The translations under genes were made by a program, and so were the position numbers. This document shows positions 37,163-44,363 of a DNA stretch of 64,000 bases, piece by piece (the first letter of the stretch is position 1; each line of letters starts with the position of its first letter). The DNA is from CAWEQW01 sp963811365. Its GTDB lineage: Bacteria > Actinomycetota > Actinomycetes > Propionibacteriales > Nocardioidaceae. The notes beneath the pieces were generated by a model. The model saw only the letters and a list, made by a program, of their open reading frames with translations, was not told where the DNA came from and made no database searches. The stretch is taken from contig CAWEQW010000008.1 of the NCBI GenBank assembly GCA_963811365.1, forward strand, positions 620,001 through 684,000, in the 5' to 3' direction.

Positions 37163-37191
37163 GACTTTCGCTACTAACGGTAGCGAAAGTC
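37163..37191. promoter_or_regulatory. TetR operator palindrome
   Basis: GACTTTCGCTAC (37163-37174) and GTAGCGAAAGTC (37180-37191) are perfect inverted repeats separated by TAACG. It sits between the divergent tetR and membrane-protein genes, 18 bases before the latter's start codon. This is the size and place expected for a TetR operator. Confidence 0.85.
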
Positions 37192-37208
37192 TCGAGGAAG
37201 GCAAGCTG

Positions 37209-38324
37209 ATGAGGGCACAACACCGCGGCGGGCTGGCCGCCGAGCTCCGGGACGCGGTCTCCGCGCGCACCGTGCTGCTGATCCTGGGCGTGCTGGTGGT
37301 CCAGCTCGCGTTCGTCGCCTCCTACGTCGGGGCGTTCCACGACCCGCAGCCGCACGACGTGAGCATCGGTGTGGTCGCACCCGACCGCCAGACCGCTCAG
37401 CAGGTCGCCGGCAAGCTGGACGCCCCCGACGGCCATCCGCTGGCCCCCGCCGTGGTCGGCTCCCGCGCCGGAGCCGTCCGGCGGATCGAGCACGCCCGAC
37501 TCGCCGGAGCGCTCGTCGTGGACCCGACCTCCCACACCGACCGGCTGCTGGTGGCCAGCGGGGCCGGTACGTCGCTGGCCACCGCGCTGGAGCAGAGCGT
37601 GCGGCAGATCGAGGCGCACCAGGACCGGACGGTGAAGACGACCGACGTGGTGCCGCTGCAGGCCGGTGACGCCCGCGGCCTGTCCGGCTTCTACCTGACC
37701 ATCGGCTGGCTGGTGGGTGGCTATCTGGTCGCGTCCCTGCTCGGAGTCGCCAACGGCTCGCGTCCGGCGAACCCCCGCCGGGCGCTGATCCGGCTCGGCG
37801 CCGCCGTGCCGTACGCGCTCCTGTCCGGGCTGGGCGGCGCGCTCATCGTCGACCAGGCGCTGGGTGCCCTGACCGGGCACTTCTGGGCACTGGCCGGGCT
37901 GGGCACCCTCCTGGTGCTCTCGGCTGCGACCGTCACCATGGCCCTGCAGGTGCTCTTCGGAACTCTCGGGATCGGCCTCACGGTGCTGCTGTTCGTGGTG
38001 CTCGGCAACCCCAGCGCCGGGGGCGCCTACCAGAACCCGCTGCTGCCGGCCTTCTGGCGCAGCATCGGCGGCGCCCTCCCGAACGGGGCCGGCACCGATG
38101 CCGTCCGGCGCATCAGCTACTTCGCGGGCACTGGCACGACCCCCGAGGTGCTGCTCATCGTCGGCTACGTGCTCGCCGGCGCCGTGGCCACTCTGCTCGC
38201 AGCGCGCATGCTGACGGGTCCCGACCGCAAGCAGACAGACGATGACGGCGTGGACGTGCGTCGTTCCGGCGAGCGCGGCGGACGGCGGCGAGTCGACGGC
38301 GTCGCAGCGCTGACGAGCAGATGA
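37209..38324 (+). CDS. ABC-2/DUF3533-like membrane protein
   Basis: The protein has 371 residues. One helix at about 18-42 is followed by an extracytoplasmic domain of about 120 residues (HDVSIGVVAPDRQTAQQVAGKL). Five helices then run from about 155 to 350. This is the topology of YhgE/Pip and DUF3533 proteins, which resemble ABC-2 permeases and sometimes act in export or phage reception. No ATPase gene is adjacent. GAGGAAGG precedes the ATG. Control by the divergent TetR repressor is strongly suggested by the operator just upstream. The tail is rich in Arg and Asp. Confidence 0.8.
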   Translation: MRAQHRGGLAAELRDAVSARTVLLILGVLVVQLAFVASYVGAFHDPQPHDVSIGVVAPDRQTAQQVAGKLDAPDGHPLAPAVVGSRAGAVRRIEHARLAGALVVDPTSHTDRLLVASGAGTSLATALEQSVRQIEAHQDRTVKTTDVVPLQAGDARGLSGFYLTIGWLVGGYLVASLLGVANGSRPANPRRALIRLGAAVPYALLSGLGGALIVDQALGALTGHFWALAGLGTLLVLSAATVTMALQVLFGTLGIGLTVLLFVVLGNPSAGGAYQNPLLPAFWRSIGGALPNGAGTDAVRRISYFAGTGTTPEVLLIVGYVLAGAVATLLAARMLTGPDRKQTDDDGVDVRRSGERGGRRRVDGVAALTSR

Positions 38325-38346
38325 GCGAGGTCGTCGGGACGGTGAC

Positions 38347-39717
38347 CTACGACCGCGCCACTGCGCCCTCGGCCAGGGCGCCCATCGGGTCCCATGCGGG
38401 CAGCACGATCGGCTCGGTGTCGAGCACGGGCAGCAGGTCGGCGGGCAACGACGACCTGGGTACGGCGATCTCGAAGACGTGCTCGGCGAACCAGCTGTCG
38501 TTCATGGTCCAGAAGCCCTTGTCGGCCTTCTCGGTGCCCCAGCTGTTCTCCACCCGCCAGCGACGTGGCCGGGCGGCGTCCCCCTCGCCGACGACGTCGA
38601 CACCGGTCAGCAGCATCGCGTGGGTCATGGCGCTGGCGCCGTACAGCAGCCGGTCCGCCTTGGCGAACTCGGTGCGCGTGTCGTAGAGCGCGTCGTAGTC
38701 GAACAGGTGGGCATCCCAGACGCCCTCGTCCTTCTCCATCATCTGCCCGACGTCGCAGCCGAACCACACCGGCGTGCCGGCGACGATCGACTCGCAGGCC
38801 AGCCGCTTGATCAGCGGCATCTCGACGTTGAGGTAGGTCACCGGCCTCCCGCTCACGACATTGCCGAGGTGCTCGACGGTGAAGACACGGTTGCGCGGGC
38901 TGGAGGGCCGGGGATCGTCGACCAGGCAGACGTAGGAGTCGAGGTCGAGGTCGACGTAGCGCTGTGCGAAGTCCTGGGGGGTCACCGCGTCGTCGCGGTG
39001 GAACGCCTTGTCCTTGTCCCTCCACTGCCACGAGACGGTCTCCGGCGGGGTCCCGAGGTGCAGCGACAGCATCCGGTGCACGGTGCGCAGCGTCTCGTCC
39101 TTCTGGTCCCGCAGGTCCTCGGTGGGCGCACCGGCGGCCGCGTGGTCGCGCAGGTCGCGCGCCGCCTGCCTGAGCACGGCCTCCAGGTCGCGGTTGAGCT
39201 GCCGCGTCGAGGACGACGCCACCGTCTCCGGCATCGCACTCTTCGGGACCAGCCCGTGCCGGCGGACGAGCGCGACGAACATGTTCCACTGACCGCCGTC
39301 GCCGATCGGGTCACTGAGCAGATGCGCGACCGTCCGGTCGTCGACGTCGCGGTCGGACGTCGCGATGATCCCCTCCAGCCAGAAGTTGGCCTTCTCGAGC
39401 TTGTCCCAGAACAGGAGATGGCTCTGGCTGAACTCGAAGTCGGTGACGCCCATCCTCCGCGCCGCCCCGACGCGCAGCAGGTTGAGGCCCGCGAACAGCC
39501 AGCATCGACCACTCTGCTTCTGGTTGGTCACCGCCCAGTCGTCGAGCTGGTGGGACATCGACCGCACCGCCGACACGGCCACGGCGCGGTCCAAGGCGAC
39601 CTCGTCGACCTGGTTGCGAGTCAGCGCGTTCTGCAGCACCCGGTGATGGGGATCCGCGGCGGTCTCCTTGGCGAACCGCTGCAGCTGATCGGTGGTGAGC
39701 TCTCCCAAGGTGGCCAT
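38347..39717 (-). CDS. pepC: Aminopeptidase C1 (bleomycin-hydrolase type cysteine peptidase)
   Basis: The protein has 456 residues, normal for PepC. This cytosolic papain-fold enzyme removes N-terminal residues and usually forms a hexamer. The catalytic Cys is in NQKQSGRCWLFAGLN, the His in ASAMTHAMLLTGVD and the Asn in WRVENSWGTEKADKG. A Gln that builds the oxyanion hole is also in NQKQ. The start ATG is at 39717; an upstream TTG-type start in the same frame is possible. The gene converges with the TetR-controlled membrane protein, with 22 bases between the stops. Confidence 0.92.
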   Translation of the reverse strand: MATLGELTTDQLQRFAKETAADPHHRVLQNALTRNQVDEVALDRAVAVSAVRSMSHQLDDWAVTNQKQSGRCWLFAGLNLLRVGAARRMGVTDFEFSQSHLLFWDKLEKANFWLEGIIATSDRDVDDRTVAHLLSDPIGDGGQWNMFVALVRRHGLVPKSAMPETVASSSTRQLNRDLEAVLRQAARDLRDHAAAGAPTEDLRDQKDETLRTVHRMLSLHLGTPPETVSWQWRDKDKAFHRDDAVTPQDFAQRYVDLDLDSYVCLVDDPRPSSPRNRVFTVEHLGNVVSGRPVTYLNVEMPLIKRLACESIVAGTPVWFGCDVGQMMEKDEGVWDAHLFDYDALYDTRTEFAKADRLLYGASAMTHAMLLTGVDVVGEGDAARPRRWRVENSWGTEKADKGFWTMNDSWFAEHVFEIAVPRSSLPADLLPVLDTEPIVLPAWDPMGALAEGAVARS

Positions 39718-39807
39718 GACCAGCAACGGTAGCAACAGCCCGCACGCATCGAGACGGCCGCCGACGTACCCCGCGCCGCGGGACTCGCGCTGCTGCCTGC
39801 GCCCCGC

Positions 39808-39849
39808 GTCCGTTCGCCACCCGCTTGGGCCTCAGGGCGGCGAACGGAC
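39808..39849 (-). terminator. 11-bp hairpin after the secreted beta-repeat gene
   Basis: GTCCGTTCGCC (39808-39818) pairs with GGCGAACGGAC (39839-39849). It lies 16 bases beyond the stop of the minus-strand gene ending at 39866. Confidence 0.6.
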
Positions 39850-39865
39850 GGGGGTCGTGAACGGC

Positions 39866-40645
39866 TCAGACCAGCGCCGCGCACTGACCGTTCGCGTTGC
39901 CGCCCACCGTGTTGACCTCACCGGGGATGAAGCCACCGGACAGGGCCGGGCCGAGCCCGCTGCAGTTCAGGTTCCGCGCGACCGTGTTGCGAACCACGTA
40001 GACGACGGGAGTCTCGTCCTCGGGGTCGGTCGCGGTGATGTTGGTGAGCGTCGCGTTGCCACCCACCGAGTTGAAGAGCGCACCGAACCAGTCGGCCGTC
40101 ACCTCGCTGACCGTGAGGTTGCGCCCGATCGTGTTGTTCTTGATCGACCAGGGAATGTCGCCACCTCCTCCGGTCAACGTGACGTTCCCGTTGACCGTGA
40201 TCCCGTTCAGCAGAACGGTGTTCGCATCGGTGCCGGTGACGTTGCCCTTGACGGTGATGACCGAGTGCCCGTTCGGGTCGGCGGTGCCCGTGCACTGGTG
40301 GGCCGAGTTGCCGGTGTACGAGGGGGGCTGGCAGCCGAGACCGAGCAGGGAGCCCGAACCGGCGGTGACGTTGTGTCCGACGGTGATCGTTGACGGATCG
40401 CTCTGTGCGTCGAGCAACGCACCGGGCGCGACATTCAGGTTCCCCGCGACGTTGACCACGGCATGCGCCGGCACCGCACAGGCACCGGTGACCGTGATGC
40501 TGGAGTAACTGCCGGATGGGATCTCGCCACCCGTGCACGTGTACGGCTTGGACGATCCGGCTGCCGTCGCCGGTCCACCCGAGAGCGCAAGCGATGCCGC
40601 GATGGCTAGGGACCCGAGGATCCCGATCGACCTGGATTTCCGCAT
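39866..40645 (-). CDS. Secreted beta-helix-like repeat protein of unknown function
   Basis: The protein has 259 residues. A clear signal peptide (RKSRSIGILGSLAIAASLALS, cleavage near ATAAG) shows export. The mature part is rich in Gly, Asn, Thr and Val. It repeats short beta units such as VNVAGNLNV, ITVGHNVTAG, ITVKGNVTG, ITVNGNVTL and IGRNLTVSEV. This periodic pattern fits a parallel beta-helix like those of surface adhesins or polymer-binding proteins. Six or so cysteines may form disulfides. No catalytic motif is seen. A hairpin follows the gene. It stands alone. Confidence 0.7.
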   Translation of the reverse strand: MRKSRSIGILGSLAIAASLALSGGPATAAGSSKPYTCTGGEIPSGSYSSITVTGACAVPAHAVVNVAGNLNVAPGALLDAQSDPSTITVGHNVTAGSGSLLGLGCQPPSYTGNSAHQCTGTADPNGHSVITVKGNVTGTDANTVLLNGITVNGNVTLTGGGGDIPWSIKNNTIGRNLTVSEVTADWFGALFNSVGGNATLTNITATDPEDETPVVYVVRNTVARNLNCSGLGPALSGGFIPGEVNTVGGNANGQCAALV

Positions 40646-40856
40646 GAGCGTTGCCCCTTCTCCGGTCCCCTCAGGGTCCGAACAGATCCTTGCGGGCACA
40701 GCGACGCCCGCACCCCCGCCCGTTGAGTAGTGGGGCGAATGCCCCGCTTCAGCCTGCCCCCCACCCCTCCGAGCGGCAATGACTCAGCTGGGCCATTGCC
40801 CTCGCCGACACGCTGCAGGTCGTCAGCCGCTGCGCGACTGCACGCAGGACGGTGGC

Positions 40857-41560
40857 CGTAGCGCGCACGGCGTGCTTCCTCGGTCGGTCGAGCCGTCGGG
40901 GCGGGCCGTCGAGCTCACCATCGACAGCGAGGTGCTGCGGGACAATCCGCTTGGCGACCCGTGGCAACGTCCGCTGCTGGTCCAGCTCCCGCCGGGCCAC
41001 GACGAGCACGGCGACACCCACGATCCCGTCGTGTACTGGCTCCAGGGCTTCATGGGTCATGGCGGAATGTGGCGGAACAGGGCGCCCTTCCGGCAGCCCT
41101 TCCTCGAGCTCGCCGGCCAGGTGCTCGCGGACCCGTCCGTGCCGCCGGTGCTGTTGGTCCATGTCGACGGGTGGACGGACCACCACTTCCGCACTCTCGC
41201 GGATCGTGACCACCGAGCCGTCGCCGGCAGGCCAAGCGGCGGGTTCGGCGCCATGATCACGCCCATGCTGAGACCTGACCTGTTCGGAGCCCTCTCCTCC
41301 CACGCCGGTGACGCCCTGGACGAGACCAGCTACCTGAGCGAGATCGGCGACGCGATGCGCCCACCGACCAGGTCCTGCTGCTCTACCTCGGGATCTCGGC
41401 GTGCTCTCGGCCCTCCCGGACGGCACCGTCGAGCTGCCCTTCGACGCGAGGACCGGACGGCTCGACGATCGGAGCCGGCACCAGGTGCGGGCGGTCCGGC
41501 GGGTCAGGTTCCACGGCTTCCTTTCGGTCTGCGAGGCGGACACCCGGACCGAGGGGCTGA
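40857..41560 (+). pseudogene. Alpha/beta hydrolase (esterase) remnant
   Basis: The plus strand shows VELTIDSEVLRDNPLGDPW, LLVQLPPGHDEHG, PVVYWLQGFMGHGGMWRNR and AGRPSGGFGAMITPMLRPDL, the course of an esterase-D-like enzyme with the nucleophile Ser in GRPSGG. About 30 residues are missing between DGWT and DHHFRTL. The frame breaks near 41370-41395, and a last piece, SALPDGTVELPFDARTG, continues in another frame. The catalytic Asp and His region cannot be followed. The gene is dead or was damaged by several small deletions. Confidence 0.7.
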
Positions 41561-41646
41561 CTGACCCGACCGCCCCGGGGGGCCGCCGCGAGCGACCCCT
41601 CCAGACCGCCGAGCCGCCGCCTTGGCGTGGGTGCCACCATGGCCGG

Positions 41647-42027
41647 GTGACTGTCATCAAGATCAACGCCATCACCGTTCCCGAGGACAGCGGCGACGAG
41701 CTTGCCCGCCGTTTCGCCGACCGGGCCGGAGCGGTGGACGACCAAGAGGGATTCGAGGGGTTCGAGCTGCTCAAACCGGCCGACGACCGGACCACCTGGC
41801 TCGTCGTCACCCGATGGCGAGACGAGGCGGCGTTCGAGGCCTGGGTCCGCTCACCGGCCTTCGCGCACGGTCATCGCTCGGCGAGCGGGCAGGAGAGCTC
41901 CCCGACCAGCGGTGCGGAGAACGCCGACGGAGGCTCTGGGCAGGGGAAGCATTCCGGACCGGTCGGGGTCCACAGCGAGCTCTGGTCCTACGAGATCGCC
42001 GGCGGCTCGTCAGGCAACGCGTCGTAG
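41647..42027 (+). CDS. MhuD/IsdG-like heme-degrading monooxygenase family protein
   Basis: The protein has 126 residues. TVIKINAITVPEDSGDELARRFADRA, GFEGFELLKP and WLVVTRWRDEAAFEAW match the mycobacterial heme oxygenase MhuD group. They include the Asn at position 7 and a Trp and His (HGHRS) where the heme ligands lie. An insertion of about 25 Gly/Ser-rich residues after that His is unusual. If active it would open the heme ring and free iron. The start is GTG. Its last 18 bases overlap the end of the convergent sterol-desaturase-like gene. Confidence 0.75.
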   Translation: MTVIKINAITVPEDSGDELARRFADRAGAVDDQEGFEGFELLKPADDRTTWLVVTRWRDEAAFEAWVRSPAFAHGHRSASGQESSPTSGAENADGGSGQGKHSGPVGVHSELWSYEIAGGSSGNAS

Positions 42028-43179
42028 CCGCGCGGAGGCCCACCCGGGGCCACGGAGCACGAACGACCACCGGTCGCGCCAGGTCCGCGCCGAGGCGACG
42101 TCCTCGGCCATGTCGACCCACTCGTGGCCGGCGATGGTGACCGGGTTGTAGGACTCGACGTTCTTCGTCAGCCCGTAGACGACCTGCTCGCGCTCCTCCT
42201 CGAACGTGCCGAACAGCCGGTCCCAGACGATGAGGATGCTGCCGTGGTTGCGGTCGAGGTACTGCCGGTTCGAGCCGTGGTGCACCCGGTGGTGCGAGGG
42301 GGTGTTGAACACCTTCTCGACCCCGCCGAGCCTCCTGATCGCCTCGGTGTGGATCCAGAACTGGTAGATCAGGTTGACTCCCCGGGCCTGCTCGATCAGG
42401 CCCGGGCGGACACCGGCCAGAGCCAGCAGGCCGTACGGCACGCTCAGGGTGAGGCTCTCCGCCACCGGTTGCCGCAGCGCCGTCGACAGGTTGTAGCGCT
42501 CACTGGAGTGATGCACGACGTGCACCGCCCACAGCCACCGGCTCTCGTGGCTGGCCCGATGGTTCCAGTAGTAGATGAAGTCCCACCCGAGGATCGCCGC
42601 CCCCCACGCCCAGGCACCGGTGCCGAGGTCGAGCGGCGACCGCTCGAAGAGCCGCTTCCCGGACGTCATCGCCGCCCATGTCGTCGACACGACCAGTGCC
42701 GTCGACGCCACCGCAGTCACCGCCAGCCCGCCGTGGGCCCTGCGCAAGACCGGACCCACCGGCGCCCGCTCCGCAGGCCGCACCGCTGGCCCCTGCCGGA
42801 TCTCGGCGAGCTGCTCCTGCACGGTGCGCACTGCGGCGGGCACCGTCTGAGGGTCCGGCAGCCGGCCGTCCCTGAGTCTCCTGCGGACCACGTCGCCGAC
42901 GGTGGTCAGCACCGCCGTCGCCGCCCCCAGAGCCAGCAGCTTCCCGCCGTGCCGGCCGACACCGGGGGTGACGGGGTCGAGCACCTTCCTGGCGACGTAC
43001 GGCGCGACCAGGCTGCCCACGCCCATCGTCAGGCTCGCCACCGTGTCGGCCAGCTGGTAGTCGCCCGCACGCGTCCCAGGCTCGACCGGATGCGACCGCT
43101 GCCACAGGTACTCCGCGCCCATCGCCCCGAAGAACACCGGGATCGCGGCCACCGTCAGATCCACCTTCACGCGCGCCAT
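42010..43179 (-). CDS. Fatty acid hydroxylase / sterol desaturase family protein
   Basis: The protein has 389 residues. Three His clusters for a di-iron centre are visible in the last half: YYWNHRASHE, HVVHHSSERYNLSTALRQP and TPSHHRVHHGSNRQYLDRNHG. Membrane helices lie at the N-terminus (about 5-25, 50-70, 80-95), near 155-175 and around the first His box. It would hydroxylate or desaturate a lipid in the membrane using O2. The substrate is not known. The pyrophosphatase gene lies upstream on the same strand with a 49-base gap, so a joint transcript is possible. Confidence 0.88.
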   Translation of the reverse strand: MARVKVDLTVAAIPVFFGAMGAEYLWQRSHPVEPGTRAGDYQLADTVASLTMGVGSLVAPYVARKVLDPVTPGVGRHGGKLLALGAATAVLTTVGDVVRRRLRDGRLPDPQTVPAAVRTVQEQLAEIRQGPAVRPAERAPVGPVLRRAHGGLAVTAVASTALVVSTTWAAMTSGKRLFERSPLDLGTGAWAWGAAILGWDFIYYWNHRASHESRWLWAVHVVHHSSERYNLSTALRQPVAESLTLSVPYGLLALAGVRPGLIEQARGVNLIYQFWIHTEAIRRLGGVEKVFNTPSHHRVHHGSNRQYLDRNHGSILIVWDRLFGTFEEEREQVVYGLTKNVESYNPVTIAGHEWVDMAEDVASARTWRDRWSFVLRGPGWASARLRRVA

Positions 43180-43228
43180 CCTGCCCGATCGCGGACTGTC
43201 CAGGGGGCAGAAGAGCCTGGGCCGACGA

Positions 43229-43768
43229 TCACCGATCTGGGCGGTAGGACCCGCGCTTGACTCCCGAGGCCGGGGGAGCCGCGGCGGCTCCAGCGGCACG
43301 GGCGCGGGAAGCCTCGATCTCCGCGTAGGTCGCTTCGCGGCCCGCCCAGTGCGAGTCGTCCACGGACTTGCCTGGCTCGAGGTCCTTGTAGACCTCGAAG
43401 AAGTGGGTGATCTCGCGACGGTCGAACCGCGGGACGTTGTCGAGCTCCTGGATGTGGGCATACCGGGGGTCGTGAGCGGGGACACAGAGGACCTTCTCGT
43501 CGGGTCCCTTCTCGTCGGACATGCAGAACATCCCGATCGCGCGAGCCCGGATCTGACAGCCCGGGAACGTCGGGCAGCCGACCAGGACCAGCGCATCCAG
43601 AGGGTCGTCGTCGCGCCCGAGCGTCCCTTCGATGTAGCCGTAGTCGGCTGGATACTGGGTCGCGGTGAACAGCGTGCGGTTCAACCGGATCCGGCCGACC
43701 CGGAAGTCCATCTCGTACTTGTTCCGAGACCCCTTGGGGATCTCCACGATGACGTCGAACGAGTCCAT
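43229..43768 (-). CDS. ppa: Inorganic pyrophosphatase
   Basis: The protein has 179 residues, a family I soluble enzyme that hydrolyses pyrophosphate to drive biosynthesis. VIVEIPKGSRNKYEMD and YPADYGYIEGTLGRDDDPLDALVLVG contain the active-site Lys, Arg, Tyr and the three Asp of the signature DxDPxD. The Ala-rich C-terminal tail is longer than in E. coli. AAGGAC precedes the ATG at 43768, and an upstream ATG in frame looks non-coding. Confidence 0.95.
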   Translation of the reverse strand: MDSFDVIVEIPKGSRNKYEMDFRVGRIRLNRTLFTATQYPADYGYIEGTLGRDDDPLDALVLVGCPTFPGCQIRARAIGMFCMSDEKGPDEKVLCVPAHDPRYAHIQELDNVPRFDRREITHFFEVYKDLEPGKSVDDSHWAGREATYAEIEASRARAAGAAAAPPASGVKRGSYRPDR

Positions 43769-43875
43769 GCGCCGTCCTTCAGCGGGGGAGGACACGAGCC
43801 TAGACCCCCTCCCTCGTCCGGACACCCGGGGGTGGACCGGGAGACCCACGACCGAGCTCGCCGTAGGGTTCGGCC

Positions 43876-44316
43876 ATGACCGGACTCGTTCCAGAGGGCT
43901 TCGAACCGCCGTTGCCGCCACCGCATGCGGCGTTCACCTTCGAGGTCCTCGGGCCCGAGCACAACGAGGCCGACCTGGCCGCATGGTCGACCTCGATCGA
44001 CCACATCCACCGCTCGCCCGGGTGGGAAGGCGCGACGTGGCCGGAGCGCGTGTACACACTCGAGGAGAACCTCGCCGACCTCGGGCGGCATCGCGCCCAC
44101 CATGAGGACGGCCTCGACTTCGCCTGGACCGTGCTCGAGCCCGACAGCGACCAGGTGATCGGCTGTGTCTACCTCAAGCCCGACCGCACCGGTCAGGCAG
44201 AGGCCGAGGCACGTTCCTGGGTCAGCCTCGAGCATGCCGAGCTCGACACCGTCCTGCGCGAGCACCTTCGGCCCTGGTGGGCCTGCGCGTGGCCGATGGC
44301 GATCCGCTACGCCTGA
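43876..44316 (+). CDS. GNAT-like N-acetyltransferase
   Basis: The protein has 146 residues. LVPEGFEPPLPPPHAAFTFEVL is followed by WSTSIDHIHRSPGWEGATWP, then LDFAWTVLEPDSDQVIGCVYLKP and SWVSLEHAELDTVLREHL. The last parts match a GNAT subfamily that often lacks the classic Q/RxxGxG loop, and the loop is not obvious here. It may bind acetyl-CoA weakly or differently. It is divergent from ppa with a 107-base gap, and it converges with the flavoprotein gene. Confidence 0.7.
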   Translation: MTGLVPEGFEPPLPPPHAAFTFEVLGPEHNEADLAAWSTSIDHIHRSPGWEGATWPERVYTLEENLADLGRHRAHHEDGLDFAWTVLEPDSDQVIGCVYLKPDRTGQAEAEARSWVSLEHAELDTVLREHLRPWWACAWPMAIRYA

Positions 44317-44363
44317 CGCGACGTCAGCACCTGCTGCCCGGGCGTCCGGTGAGCGCAGGCGGC

